Below are positions 12,319 through 25,775 of a stretch of 64,000 nt of DNA, piece by piece. This DNA is from Thelephora terrestris (lineage: Eukaryota; Basidiomycota; Agaricomycetes; Thelephorales; Thelephoraceae): NCBI GenBank assembly GCA_015956445.1, contig WIUZ02000009.1:1302001-1366000 (forward strand). The letters run 5' to 3'. Made by a program: the position numbers and the translations under genes. Each line of letters opens with the position of its first letter. The first letter of the stretch is position 1. A model generated the notes under the pieces. The model was not told the DNA's origin and did not search any database. It saw nothing but the letters and a program-made list of their open reading frames with translations.

Positions 12319-13591
12319 TCGTCTCGTAAATCTCTCTTTCCTTGTTTATAGGCCAAGTTAAAGCCCTCGTCTCCCCGTTTATCAGGGATCGGGCGGCGAC
12401 TACTAGAATACCGTATATTACAATTACTCTAGCTGTACCTCTGCGTTTCTCTCTGCACGTGGAGAACTGTACCGTTTCGCAAGAATTCTTGAACCGCAGC
12501 TAGCCATGGGCACTTCAATAGTGCACTTCCTTCCCACCCCAATCACACCGAACGTTCGGCGCTGAATCGTCCGGAACCTAGGTAGGAGACAATGTCACCT
12601 TCCTTTGTCTCCTTAGATACTAGTGCAACGTGAACGAGGTGCACGATTTCCGAATTTGGGTGGGAAAGTAGGCACGGGCGATTCAGAAAACAGCGGTGAA
12701 ATCATGGGCTGCTCCGCCAAGCTGCCAGGTTGTATCACGGCAAGCGTTAATTGCATCGTAGGAAACGAGATATGTACCAACAGGGCCAACATCCGCTCCA
12801 GAACAGTGGTGCGCGCCTACATCGACGACCGTGGCCGATCACGATAATTTTTTCGGGCGGTACAGAATTTGAATTCAGGAAGAACAACGCAAAAATCGGG
12901 CCATGGTCGAGCCACAGTGACAAAGGAAGAAAAAACGAAAGAGCTCGCCGTTGTAGGCGGGCTTCAGCTTCGTAAGCGAACAGTCATGCTGTCCGCTGAT
13001 CAACGTTGCCACCTCTTTCCCCCTATTCTGCCCTTTCGGGAAGGTACGCGGTACAGGTCACGGCTCGCGTAAACTTCTGCTCGTGTCCTTGTCCATCACT
13101 CTCCAGTGGCCATGCGTCCTCGTTCTTTCACAGAGTGGACGGTTACGAGTTAGCCACCCAACATCCCCAAACGCGCCACGACACGACGAACGCACGCGTC
13201 GCGAGTCTTTGAGGCAATATCGCGCAACAAAATGCGTACTTTCCGCGGATGAGGGCGAACACTGACACCCGCGGAGAACACCCCCACCAGCCACCACGGC
13301 GTCGCCGAAAAAGGAAGGCTTGTTCTTGCTCGGTTCGTGTACTTCAAAGCGTGCGGGCGGCTATTGAAACGCAGATTCAAAACCAAGTAGCCATTGCACG
13401 GCTCTCGCATGTCCTGATGTGTGACCACAAACTGGGCCATTGCAAAGGTCAGAATGCCATATAAACCCCACCGCGACTTGGTTTTCCTTACCTCTTCGCT
13501 CTACATCTCCACACGCCTCCCAACTCACACATCACTTTGACCAACGCCTATCTCTCACTGTCCATATCCACCCCCAGCGATTACCCAAATC
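12319..13591. other. Intergenic region
   Basis: This 1.27 kb region follows the carrier stop. Apart from the TATA box listed separately near its 3' end I recognise nothing. The small ORFs on both strands have no coding signature. Confidence 0.5.
13460..13465 (+). promoter_or_regulatory. TATA box of the gene at 13592
   Basis: TATAAA in the context GCCATATAAACCCC lies 127 bp upstream of the ATG. A CT-rich 5' leader follows it, the usual fungal arrangement. Confidence 0.5.
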
Positions 13592-15350
13592 ATGAGTGTG
13601 TCGTGCACCAACGCCGCCGCATCTGATGTCTCATCCACTCCTGCTCTACTTCTCTCCAATCGTTTCCAACCTCTTGATAACTTGCCGCAAGACGAGGAGG
13701 CCACCACGCCAAACTCCAAGTTTCATGCTCAGGGAGTATACAAGCCACCGCACATGCGCACTCCCTCCGAGCCCATGGCGTCGATCACCGGATTAGAACT
13801 CACCGCCGACGGCGTGTTCACCGCTCGCCAGAGACACGGCTCGAATCTGGAGAGCGAGGAGAATGTCCCCTTCCGTTCTCGCACGTCTTCCACGTCTTCC
13901 GCAACTGCACCCGTGTTTGGGTTCGGAGAGATGAAAAAGATGATCCGTGACCAGGTCGTGGCGGCTCATAAGGCGGCGGCGGAGTTGGAGATGGCGGAGA
14001 AAGAATTTCTTAAGGAGGAAGATCGCTACGAATATGGGATACGCATGCTGAGGAGGGCGGGTTATGCGGAAGACGAGATACGCACGGCCGTTGGTTGGCC
14101 AATAACATCACCATCTAGACCGCAATCAGTCAAGCCGGTGGACGCAGATGTACGTATTATTCCGGGCGTATTTGTTTCGGAAAGAGACTCACCCCCAAGT
14201 TCAACAGACCGTTGCAAAAGGCTTGGCCAGCGTCAATCTCGGCTCCAAGCAGGAGCTTAAACGACAAGCAAAAACCCACGAGAAAAAGGGGGTCCAAGAG
14301 ACAGGAGAGGATCTCGCAAACAGGACGCCCATTCCTGGAGGTCCGATGTACTCCTCAGCTAACCGCCTGGGAGATGTTTATCAGACAGGGAAGTACGGTC
14401 GTTCTTCCCCTGACACCACTCCTGCGAAAGACACCCAACGCGACACCATGCTCCAGGCAACATCTTGGAACGAACAAGTGCAGACCCATCCCGGGATCAC
14501 GAGACTCCACGGACCGGTGTCCTCTGGAGCTTTTCAGGCGCCTGACCAAATCTACCAGACGGCTCCTGCGAAGAGGTTCGGTTCGTCTATCGACTCTCTG
14601 CCACCTAGATTCCGCCGACAGCAGACCCTTCACCAACCTGCTCCCCTGAATTACCAGAACTTCACTCAGAGCGGGCCAAAAGATACCATTCCGGTAGGCC
14701 ATCCAGTCCCCTGGCCACCAGTCCTGCCCCAGACCACGATCCCCAACAACAACGTTCGGTCGCAATCCAACCCGCCCCCTCCCCGCCCGTACTTCTATGA
14801 AGTAGACTTGGTTTTCGACTTCGAAGGTGTTGCCCTGTCGTCGGATTGTAACCGCGACGTTTTCGTCAAGACTTATTGGAAGGCGAACGGGTTCTCGCCG
14901 AGCCAGGCGGCGTGGGCAGCTTGGGCAAGCGTGGTAGAGAGGATCGAGAAAGCGAAGCGTGCGCAGCAGTACGAATACCAGAAAGCCGTGGAGCAGGAGA
15001 CGAAGGAGCGATACGGGACTGGGAGCAGACTGGCTAAATGGACTTCCAACTTGACGGATGATCTCTCCGGCCTCGAGCAAGGGTATTCCTCCTCCTCGTC
15101 CGACACGTCGACGAAAGTGGCATCTTCTAGGAGTTCAGAAGGGGGTGAAGAGGGGAGGATGGCGGTGAGCCTCGTCGGGTCGAATGCGAGGCGAAAGGTC
15201 GAGACACTGCGAGGTCAGAAGCCGTGGAAGGATGTTACAGACCAGACCTGGGCGTTTGGAGAGCCTCCGAGGTCGGACGATTCACAACAGTACATGACCC
15301 ATGCCCTCCAGCAGTCGGGATGGCAGGTCCGCGGCCCTCGACTCGAGTGA
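13592..15350 (+). CDS. Unknown low-complexity protein
   Basis: Two exons joined by the intron 14151-14208 (GTACGT..ACAG) give a protein of about 566 residues. It is Ser/Pro/Gln-rich and mostly disordered. A charged helix sits near residues 110-150 (around KMIRDQVVAAHKAAAELEMA). A more ordered segment, PYFYEVDLVFDFEGVAL, is followed by a helical stretch rich in Ala, Trp and Glu (WKANGFSPSQAAWAAWASVV). The N-terminal half has FHAQGVYKPPHMR, of the kind seen in RNA-associated proteins. I do not recognise the family. The start was chosen because of the upstream TATA box and leader. Confidence 0.7.
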
Positions 15351-15839
15351 TTCCTCGCCCGGGCAATAGATTTTCTTCTTCACGTTTTCATATTCCTCTC
15401 ATGTTTTCCTTCCAAATATGCGTCTTCTAGTTATGCCCCGTGCACAATTCTATCTGTATCAAGTAGTAGTCAAGTAGTAGTATGGTACTGTCAAAATGTA
15501 GATGAGAAAGTTTAGAATATGTCGATATACGAACCTATGCGAACCGATCCCTTTCCCCCAGTTTACCCCTACACGACAGCAAACCGACGAGCCCGATCCC
15601 CTCGCGCGCTTGTGAAAGCCCTTCGAATCGGTTATTGGCACGGGGAACAAACGAGAACAATGACACGTTGTCCGACAGAGGAGAACATGGTGGATGATGG
15701 ACGTTGGCCGTTTCAGATTCACACGCGTCCGACGACCACGCACTCCCAGTCCACCGCGCAAGACTCACGTCAATCTCTCTCTTCCTAACCACGACGGCCA
15801 CTTAGCTGGCGACCCCGTTCTAAGCTTCAATCAACGTCC
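15351..15839. other. Intergenic region
   Basis: About 490 bp holding the terminator of the preceding gene and the promoter of the Lunapark gene. A short GTAGTAGTCAAGTAGTAGTA tract occurs near 15463-15482. No gene seen. Confidence 0.5.
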
Positions 15840-17208
15840 ATGGGGTTCTTTAGCAACTGGTTCAGAAAGGTGCGTCGCCGCTGCCCATCCGATGACGTCT
15901 GTGGCTCACGCTTTACTTTATTTACCTACTCGTCTCGCAGGGCGAATCGGACGACTATGAGCAGATCCTTGCCACCATCGAATCGGACATTCAGAAGCGT
16001 CAGATACGCCTTTCGGAAATCAGACTTCGAGAACGCAGAACGACCCTCAAAGTCACGCTTTACACTCTCGCGTTCTGGGTCGTTTACGTCAGTCTGTGGT
16101 ACACTCAGGTCCTACCTGTGCTGAGCGGCCACAGACCGAACACTGCGTTCGAGAAGTTTGTGAAGGGGGTGCCGGTGCTTATTGGACCGATATTGTGAGT
16201 CACTTGTGCGTTGGGATTACCGGTTTGTTGGCTGAGTGGAGCCGGTTGTAGGATTTTGTTCGCGAGGAGGATCGCTCAAGTGTGGTATACTAGGATCGGA
16301 GACGCGGAAGGTTCCGTCTGATATCGAACATATTTGCATAAACTCACGTCTGGACGTTCACAGAAAAGACGCTCGTGACGCTTCGTAAACAGCAACGGGA
16401 AAAGATTGAGGAGATCAAGAAGAAGACGAATTATTATACGACCAGAAACCTCCTCGACCGGTATGACGAGTCTGTCTTGAGCCCGGGAACTCCCCCACAG
16501 CGAAGGCAGCCTGTGCCCCAAACACCTGTCCAGGCTCCCCCACGTCAACCAAACCAGAACCAGGGACAAGTCAAGCCACAGAAAGCTCCTACTCCTCCCA
16601 TCTCGCAGGCCACATTTACGCGTACGTTCTCAGGACGGTGTTTGCTGGTTGAACTCGTGAAGTTGACGAATCTTTAGCGATGCCAGTCACGCCGCAACCT
16701 CCACCGAGGAAACAGTGGTATGATAAGCTAGCGGACGCAATCTTGGGTGACGATGACCCCACGGGCTCTCCCTCCTCTCGATATGCACTCATCTGTCAGA
16801 AGTGTTTTGCCCATAATGGATTGGTGAAGGAAAGCGTTTGGCAAGATACCCGTGAGTCGGTCTCGTGATAGCCCCCTGCCCTTCGACCTTGCTGATCGCT
16901 TCGCAGAGTATGTGTGCCCCAAATGCGGACACTTCAACCCCTCCGCTCGTTCCATCCAACAAGGCATAACCTTTACTAGCCCGAGTCCCATCTCAGCTAT
17001 GAACAGCCGGGGACCTGACGGTGTCAACGGCTTTCCGCACTCGCCCCTCAATCAACCTATCCCTATTCCATTACCGCAAAGGCATTCCAAACTGTCTCCG
17101 GAACCCGCGAAATTGCGTTCAAGGAAATCTTTCAAGCGTGAAGAAGACGAAGATATTGGTCATGGGGGGACCACTGTGGATATGGATGTCGATAATGATT
17201 CCTCCTAG
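15840..17208 (+). CDS. LNP1: Lunapark, ER three-way-junction protein
   Basis: Lunapark family membrane protein that stabilises three-way junctions of the tubular endoplasmic reticulum. Exons: 15840-15869, 15941-16194, 16252-16310, 16364-16621, 16678-16851 and 16907-17208. The N-terminus MGFFSNWFRK resembles family members that are N-myristoylated. A charged coil follows, then two membrane segments (around LYTLAFWVVYVSLWY and FVKGVPVLIGPILILFARR), a second coil (QQREKIEEIKKK) and a Pro/Gln linker. The diagnostic zinc finger reads ALICQKCFAHNGL..YVCPKCGHFNP, with all four cysteines present. The C-terminal tail is basic then acidic. Confidence 0.9.
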
Positions 17209-17876
17209 GGTTTACCGTGGATGGTTTGTTTTTTTGCTTGTATGCACCGCACACCTTCAGTTTTTTTCGTGAAGTACCACTCTCATTCATCTCTAATCTG
17301 AATTATCCCCTTTCCCCAATTCCAGTTGGCGTACCAAACACTCATTCTCGTTCCGCTTCCGCGCTTCCTCCTTCAACTCGTGACCCTTTGGGGCGATTAC
17401 CTCCACCCTTTCCTCATTTCCCCTCTCATCGAATCAGTAGTTTCTCGGAACATATGACTATACTGTAATATCCTGTATACTAGGCCCAATGCAGAGCCTG
17501 CCCTCCATGCGTTCCCTGTGTGCTCTCACCAATGACTCGTGAATCGTGTTTTCTTACGTTTCTCCTTCGGACTTGTGATCCGCGCGTCTTTTCTAGTTCG
17601 GCAGACATGATACCGAACCAACAAAATTAATACGAACGTGCGGACCTTGCACGGTTGACACTTCTGCTTCCCACCTCTATCTCTCGGCCATCCTCGTGAA
17701 GTTGGTGCTTGTGTCTGCAGGTCGAGTTCATACGAGAATTGGTGGAAGTTGCACCGCAGGAGTGTACTCTACCACCCACGACTGGGCTACTCTCACTTTT
17801 CCCTCCGAACTGCGTTCTACCGCTGCGGTCCTACCGACCGTTGACTTATCCATCGTCCTATTAACGTCGACCGTCG
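17209..17876. other. Intergenic region
   Basis: 0.67 kb, strongly CT-rich in its first part, with no convincing ORF. It separates Lunapark from the SulP gene and should contain the latter's promoter. Confidence 0.5.
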
Positions 17877-20800
17877 ATGGCGAATCTAGACGTATACCCG
17901 GAGATCCCGTCTTCTTCCCGTGCGTCCTTCAGGACCGTTAACGACGACGACCCCGTTCCGACACCCAAGCGCACTGGCACCCCCGCCCCAAATCGACATG
18001 TAGACGAGAGATCGAGGTTGCTGGACGGCTCGGAGGACGATGTGTTCGTCGAGCACCATTCTGAGCAAGTCGTTGGGCGAAGGAGGGGTCCATCGACCTA
18101 TGCTGTGATTGGCACTGGGTCAACTCCTGGAAGGGGCTCGTCTCCCGTTCCTCACTCAAATGGCGATGGCGTTTGTGAGCTTTCCGTTTCTTGTCTTTTT
18201 TTTCGAGCGCGGCCACGGGTTTACTCAAGGAGCGCATTGGATGCCTGCAGCCGGTCAAGCGGGCCCTTCAAAGCCCGAAGCCAGGAAAGCTCTGGCAGGG
18301 AACTGGAGGAAGCGAATGAGCTATTACGTCCCCGTAACGTCCTGGATCCCCGGCTATTCCTGGTCTTTGTATGTACCACTCCGCTTTCGCTCCATCCTCC
18401 TCTTCACCGTGCAATGGAGATGGAGCGATTCCAGTTTTAGGAACGCATCCTAATTCCTCTTGGGTTCTAGTCTCAGCGGCGACTTCTTCGCTGGGTTGAC
18501 CGTGGCCTGTATCTTGATTCCGCAGAGCGTCAGTTACGGGACGTCTCTCGCTAAGCTCGATCCAACTGCCGGTTTGGTATGTCACACCATTCATTTTGCT
18601 TCCGAGGATAGGCTATTTACCTCGTGCCGCTTACATCACATCCCATGACGGTCTACCAGTTCTCCGCATCTATCCCTGGCATTTTCTACGCGATGTTGGG
18701 ATCCTCACGGCAATTGAACGTTGGTCCGGAGGCTGCCTTGTCTCTCCTTGTGGGCCAGGCGATCACGGATGTCATGCGCAACAACCACGAGGACGCTGAG
18801 GATATCCTCACCGTTGGCTACAAGGTTGCAACCGCGATTACCTTGCAGTCTGGACTGTTCTCTTTCTTGCTTGGGTTTTTCAGGCTTGGATTCATCGATG
18901 TCATCTTGAGCCGCGCGTTATTGAGCGGGTTCGTGGCCGCTGTCGGTGTCGTCATTTTGATGTGAGTCTTGTCCCTTCCTTCACCGTGACATAAATTTGC
19001 TCCCCCCTCTGACCTGCTATTGCCACTTCAGCGAGCAACTGATACCCATGCTCGGGCTCGTTGCTCTCGAGAAAATCCAACAACCAGAGACCACCATGGA
19101 TAAACTCTTCTTCTTGATTGAACACGTGCCCGATCTTCATGGACCAACTGCTATAGTTTCTTTTGCGGCACTGGGAGCGCTGGTGGCGTTGAAGTATTTC
19201 AAAGGCTTATTCAAGAGTGGTTTGATCAGGGGTATCCCTGAGGTATTGATCGTCGTTATTGTATCAACTTGTGCGTGACCCTCTAGGATTATCCGTGCAT
19301 TTTCGTCTGACCCGTTACTTGGAACCACAGACCTTTCCGAAAGGTTCAGCTGGGACAAAGATGGGGTGGATATTCTCGGTCCCGTATCCGTCAACGTTGG
19401 ACCGTCCCTCCTCGGTTTTCCCCTGAGTGCAGAGAACAGAAAATACCTCACGCAAACCACGTCTACTGCGATGTCAGTCCCTTGATTTAGACTCGATTGT
19501 TTGACGTTAATGGATGGAGGCTAGATTGGCGTCCGTTATGGGGTTCTTGGACAGCATCGTATCTGCGAAACAGAACGCGACGAAATTCCAGTATACTATC
19601 AGTCCGAACCGGGAGTTGGTCGCCTTGGGGGTCGCGAATTTGGCGGGATCTTTCGTGCCAGGGGCTTTACCTGCTGCGGGTTCTATCACCAAGTCTAGGA
19701 TCAGTGGGGATGTGGGAGCGAGAACCCAGATGGCCAGCTTGGTCTGTTCCGGTTTTGTGCTCCTCGCCACCTTCTTTTTGCTCCCGTGGTTGTATTACTT
19801 GCCAAAGGGTGTTTTGGCTTCCATGTGGGCTTTGTCGTCCTGGCGTTCTGGCGCCACGCGTACTGACTGGATGACGTAGCGTGTGTCTGGTGCTGATATT
19901 CCTTCTCGCTGAGACTCCGGAGAGCCTAGAATATTACTGGAGGTCAGTTCATCTTCTACGTTGACGGTGGGTGCGCTTAACTGTGTGCCCGTTTAGGATG
20001 CGGGCTTGGATTGACCTCGCTCTTATGCTCCTGACTTTCGCCCTGACGATCGGCTGGAGCGTTGAAGTCGGAGTGGCGGTCAGTATTGTCATCTCGTTGC
20101 TCCTCGTCATACATAGGTCCTCCAAGGCAAGGTTGATGATTCTCGTGAGTTGTCTACCACTGTCCCTTCGCTCAAATTCGGGATTGAGCTAATGCTGCCT
20201 TATGATTTAGGGAAGGATTCCTGGGACGGACAAATGGAGGCCGATTAGTGAAGACCCTGAGGCGATGGAAGATTCTGCGTCTGGGACGTTGATCGTGAGG
20301 GTCAGGGAGAACTTGGACTTCGGTTCGTGCCATCCAAAATTTTGTTGACCACCTTCATGTCCTGACGTGAGCTTATTACTTGTTCCGTTTAGCTAATACG
20401 GCACAGCTGAAAGGTATGATCATATGTTTCTGCGATATTTAGTGGATGGGACCGATGGATCCGTTGCATAGAACGGCTACGGCGTTTAGAACTGTACGGG
20501 CACGCTAGGAGCCACCCGAGTGATGAGCCTAGGAGACCGCAGGCTACGGTTTTGATTTTCCACATGGCTGACGTCGAGACCGTCGATGCTTCGTGCGTGT
20601 ATTTCGCTACCCTCACTAGTGCGTGATTCTGACATTTTGTGTACTCCAGAGCCGTGCAACTCTTTTACGAGTTGGTAGAAACGTACAAGGTATTTTACAA
20701 AGTGGTCTTCGTCGTCGTGGCCTTTGTGTGTGACTGTTGTTTTTTTAGAACCGAGGCGTTGGCGTGTTCATGACACATCTCAGGATAGGTCCTTACAAGA

Positions 20801-20907
20801 TGTTCGAACGTGGAGGGATCGTGGAATTGATTGGACACCATTCTTTCTATTCCAACGTCGCTACAGCGGTTGCGCAAGTCCAAAGCGGGGAGGCACATTC
20901 GACTTGA
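17877..20907 (+). CDS. SulP/SLC26 anion (sulfate) permease with STAS domain
   Basis: Multi-exon transporter of the SLC26/SulP family. The first exons are 17877-18174, 18251-18368, 18471-18576 and 18660-18961, and further short exons run to the TGA at 20905-20907. The N-terminus is a disordered, hydrophilic region of about 120 residues. Then come the SulP signature LTVACILIPQSVSYGTSLAKL, the motif SRQLNVGPEAALSLLVGQAI, several hydrophobic helices and ALPAAGSITKSRI. A C-terminal STAS domain includes TLIVRVRENLDF, TVLIFHMADVETVDAS and GVGVFMTHLR. The SYGTSLAKL/RQLNVGPEAALSLLVGQ pattern resembles the yeast YPR003C group, whose cargo is less certain than that of Sul1/Sul2. Plasma membrane or vacuolar location cannot be decided from sequence. 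Confidence 0.87.
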
Positions 20908-22332
20908 CGAGACTTTCGGAAGGGATACTAAGAAGGAAAGAAGAGGGAGGGGGAAGCGTATTTATTGAATGGTTTGGGTGGGAACGTGGCTTTTATGTTT
21001 GACTTAGACGATCTTGGTGCATGATTATCAACTGGTAAATAGCCAGATCTGCCAAAAACACACCCGTATGGAGGGTTTATACTTTTGTTGGCCAAGAAAG
21101 TCGCCAGGGAACTCGGAGCACGGTGTTGGAACTTCGTAGCCAAAAAGTAGGGAATGGGCGTTCAAACTTAGCATCGTGGAATATCGCCCGATAGTGGATT
21201 GATTGAGGCAAGGGTGGCTGAAGCGGTCTTTGAGGTGCGCATGGGCCCCTTGCGATCGAGAATTCGGCCAGGAATGGTGGATCTGAAAAACCGAAGAGTG
21301 ACCTAAAGGAGCCGGAAAAGTGACAAGAGAGAGAGCTGCAGGGGTCGGGGAGATAGAGAGTTATGAACTCTCGGGTTGCTAACGGGGATATCTGGTGTGA
21401 TAAACGTGGATATTGGGTGGGAATAGGTGTTGTGAGACAGGGTTTTCGGAATTCCCTGAATACGGCACATAGCGAAGTACAATCAAGGATTTGAAGATCC
21501 CCAGGTGCTTAGAGTTTGTTCTGTCAGAGTATCATTCGTGGCCACATGTCGCAGATAGAACAAAATCGTAAAGTAGAAGGTAATTTACCCCATGGGGTCC
21601 TACTCTGAACGGAACCCTGCTCCCCAGCTCGACTAGAATCCGCGTGAGCTAGTTATGACACCAGGAGGGCTTCACAGGACCAAGGATCCCCCGCCTACCG
21701 TTCTGCCGCTGGCGGGGACCGGGCGAAGGAGCAGGCCAGTAGGAGGCTGGGACCCAGTGCTAGACACCATGTGGGGTGCTTGCAATCGCAATGCAACCAC
21801 CAATGGGCTGATCATAACGTCAACCTGACCCGAATGGCGGGGATAGCCAGCAGTTGGGGCTGTCACCAACATCCCCCGAGGCAGGTGGAAGTAGGACGGT
21901 GTAGGTGTGAGCGTCGACCTTGGACCGCCCGAGGAAATGGGAACGGGAAAGTTTTTGTCACGTCGACCGCGTGTCGTTGTGACTTGTGTGCGGGGCGGTG
22001 GCTGTCGCCATTTCCGCAGTAACAGAGGCGGTGGCGTCACAGGATGAGACGCGAGATGACTCCACTGGGACTGATGCAGGAATGTGAGGCAAGATTCAAA
22101 GAAAACCGTTCAGACGGTTCAGCGTCGGTAGTATCATGACGCTAAGACTCAACGCTCGTATCTGTGAAATGACAACTGGAGATATACATGAGGCGATGAT
22201 GAGGCAATTTTGAAGGGTGGAGGGGTCAGCCACAGGAGACAAATAAGCACAAATATGGGCGTAGTCAGAAATGGTATATTACGGGGACCGACCGCGACCC
22301 GATTCCGAACTGTTGCCTCTTCCGCAGAGACG
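20908..22332. other. Intergenic region
   Basis: 1.4 kb with no recognisable gene. A 122-codon minus-strand ORF at 21672-22040 is Pro/Arg-rich and probably chance. The last part serves as the promoter of the subtilase gene. Confidence 0.5.
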
Positions 22333-23923
<1,591 letters not shown>

Positions 23924-24308
23924 TCGTGGCGCTGCATTTTGTCATAGATTCGTTCTGTGCTGTCCCCGTGCAGCTTCGTCGCTGTTCTCGTACTGAGGTT
24001 ACAACATTCTTTCTGTTTTCTATGATGTCTCGCTCTCCGTAATGTTACCTTTCTATGTTCCCCTCTTTTTGGCCGTGTGGGTCGATTGGACCTGATTCCT
24101 TTCTCGTAACCACTGTCATTTTCTGAGGCCTTGTATAAAAATATATCTATACATCACATTCTTGCAACTACGCGTGATAGGCCCATTCAAGATTTACAGC
24201 CTGATCTCATTATCTTGACTTGGGGTCTGGTTATGAGGTGCTTTCGTCAATGACCACTGGACCCCTTGAGAACCCAAATGTGTTGGTGATTTTGAAGTTG
24301 CGTGTTTG
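23924..24308. other. Intergenic region at the edge of the repeat island
   Basis: 385 bp of 3' UTR and spacer. It includes an AT-rich GTATAAAAATATATCTATAC stretch near 24134 that could act as a polyadenylation region. No gene. Confidence 0.45.
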
Positions 24309-25000
24309 AAACAGGTAGTGTTACAGGATGCTTTCTTGTTGAAGCACAAGAGCACTTTGTACAGTGGTGTATTTGAGAATGCTGTCAAGAAGTATCGCCA
24401 GAGGACAAAGATGATCACAAGGAGTTAAACATTCCTGGATTAGACCCTCTGTCGTTGAAGGGTCATTGGCTCAAGCACAACAAATCTTGAAAGCTCTCCT
24501 CGGAAAAGTCCTTGAACAGATGGGAGCCTTCCATCAGTATATTCAGTATCTCCTCCAGGCCCAATGCAGGGAATTAATTATCAGGGACCTGATGGTGATG
24601 TTGTATGATATCAGCCAAACTCAGGAACTGGATGACAGGATGAAAGAAGAGATTTTGCAGGACGACAAGGCAAAGAATGTAAGCATGAGTCTATGCCTTA
24701 TTACTTTTTCACTTTAAGTGATTAAATCTATTTCTAGATGCCCTGTATCCTCAATTTTGAGAGTAAGTGCTTTCCCAGAGTTTTGCTGTGATTCTGACCC
24801 ACTTCCAGGGGTGCTTCAAGAGCTTATTGATGTTGCTGGAGGCTCACAATCTGTGTTAGTTGAGAGAAATATAATAGTGGCACCTTACAAGGAACAGCAA
24901 CAGGGGATTAAGTGTGAAAATCCAGAGGGACATGCCTCAGGGTCTGGCACCTATCAAGACAATACTCCTCATGGCTTGGATGTTCTGTGATGGGTGCATC
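24309..25000 (+). pseudogene. Decayed copy of the TOK channel C-terminal exons
   Basis: This segment matches the C-terminal part of the potassium channel gene at 62900-63600, including intron sequence at its left edge (GAAACAG..TAGTGTTACAGGATGC) and the internal introns. It is therefore a DNA-level copy, not a retrocopy. Shared peptides include GVFENAVKKYRQ, DDRMKEEILQDD, KNVSMSLC, YKEQQQG and GHASGSGTYQ. A small deletion and frameshift near 24410-24450 breaks the frame. Many differences are CG in the channel gene versus TG or CA here (for example TCGTCG to TTGTTG), the signature of methyl-cytosine decay. No channel pore or promoter is present, so it should not encode a functional channel. 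Confidence 0.85.
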
Positions 25001-25129
25001 CTATTATGAGCAGGAAAACAAGCGTGCTGGAAAATTGTCTAGATGGACGAGAACAAGATTCTCAGTGAGCGAGGGTAAAAGCAACACTGAGGGTGAGAAG
25101 CGGACAAACCACGGTTATCTACTGAGTGG

Positions 25130-25590
25130 GAGTGGAATGTCTCGAAAACGAAGATCAAGTGAGTACAGAAATGATATGAGCACATGATCTGATATGTCTG
25201 AAATAACATAAGTTGGATCAAACAAGCAAAACTAAAGATGAGTCTTGGAAGGACAAAGTAAACTTGAAATAACATGACATGCCCCCTCAAGTTTGAGAGA
25301 GGCCAAGAAGACAGGCAAACTTGGTAAGCTTGATACGAATCAACGGTTTGGTGAAGACGTCAGCAGGCATGTCTTCCGTCCCATGGTGATCGAGGAAAAT
25401 AATGCCATCATTGTACGCCTCGCAGACATAGTGGTATCGGATGGTGATGTGTTTAGTGCGGGAGTAGAAGGTCGTGTACTTGGCCAACTCAATGGCGGAC
25501 TTGTTGTCAGAGTGCAGGATGATAGGATAGTCAAGCACAAGAGGAGAGTAAACACTGGGGACAAACCCCAGTTTCCCAGCCCGGTGTAGT
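25130..25590 (-). mobile_element. Ty1/copia retrotransposon 3' remnant
   Basis: Read on the minus strand, 25590-25287 encodes the end of a copia-type RNase H: ILHSDNKSAIELAKYTTFYS, SRTKHITIRYHYV, then TEDMPADVFTKPL and KFACLLGL before the stop. Directly after the stop comes a polypurine tract (TTGAGGGGG, minus strand, about 25281-25289). It is followed by a TGTCATGTTATTTC start that looks like the beginning of the 3' LTR. Everything upstream of the RNase H (gag, protease, integrase, RT) is missing; unrelated CT-rich sequence adjoins it. Confidence 0.8.
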
Positions 25591-25689
25591 GCCTCCAGTT
25601 CTGGAGATGTGGGATTCTGATGTTTGCTGTCCTCAGTCCTCATTCCTCCTCTTTGCTTTTCCTCTCCTTCGCAACCTTCGGAACTTCTT

Positions 25690-25775
25690 CCTCTTCGCCG
25701 GCACTTCCTCTTTGCAAACTTCCTCTTCACAAACTTCCTCTTCACTGGAACTTCCTCTTCTCCAGAAGGCTTTCC
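25690..25775. repeat. Imperfect CTTCCTCTT-type tandem repeat
   Basis: About five degenerate copies of a unit like AACTTCCTCTTCNC run in tandem (for example CAAACTTCCTCTTCACAAAC). It lies between the copia remnant and the start of element A and explains the low-complexity ORFs here. Confidence 0.6.

Noticed and set aside
21672-22040. 122-codon minus-strand ORF between the permease and the subtilase
   Set aside because: Pro/Arg-rich, no domain, no promoter or splice context; probably chance in GC-rich DNA.
22210-22332. Upstream in-frame ATG for the subtilase
   Set aside because: It would bury the signal peptide 41 residues inside; the ATG at 22333 gives a standard secretory N-terminus.
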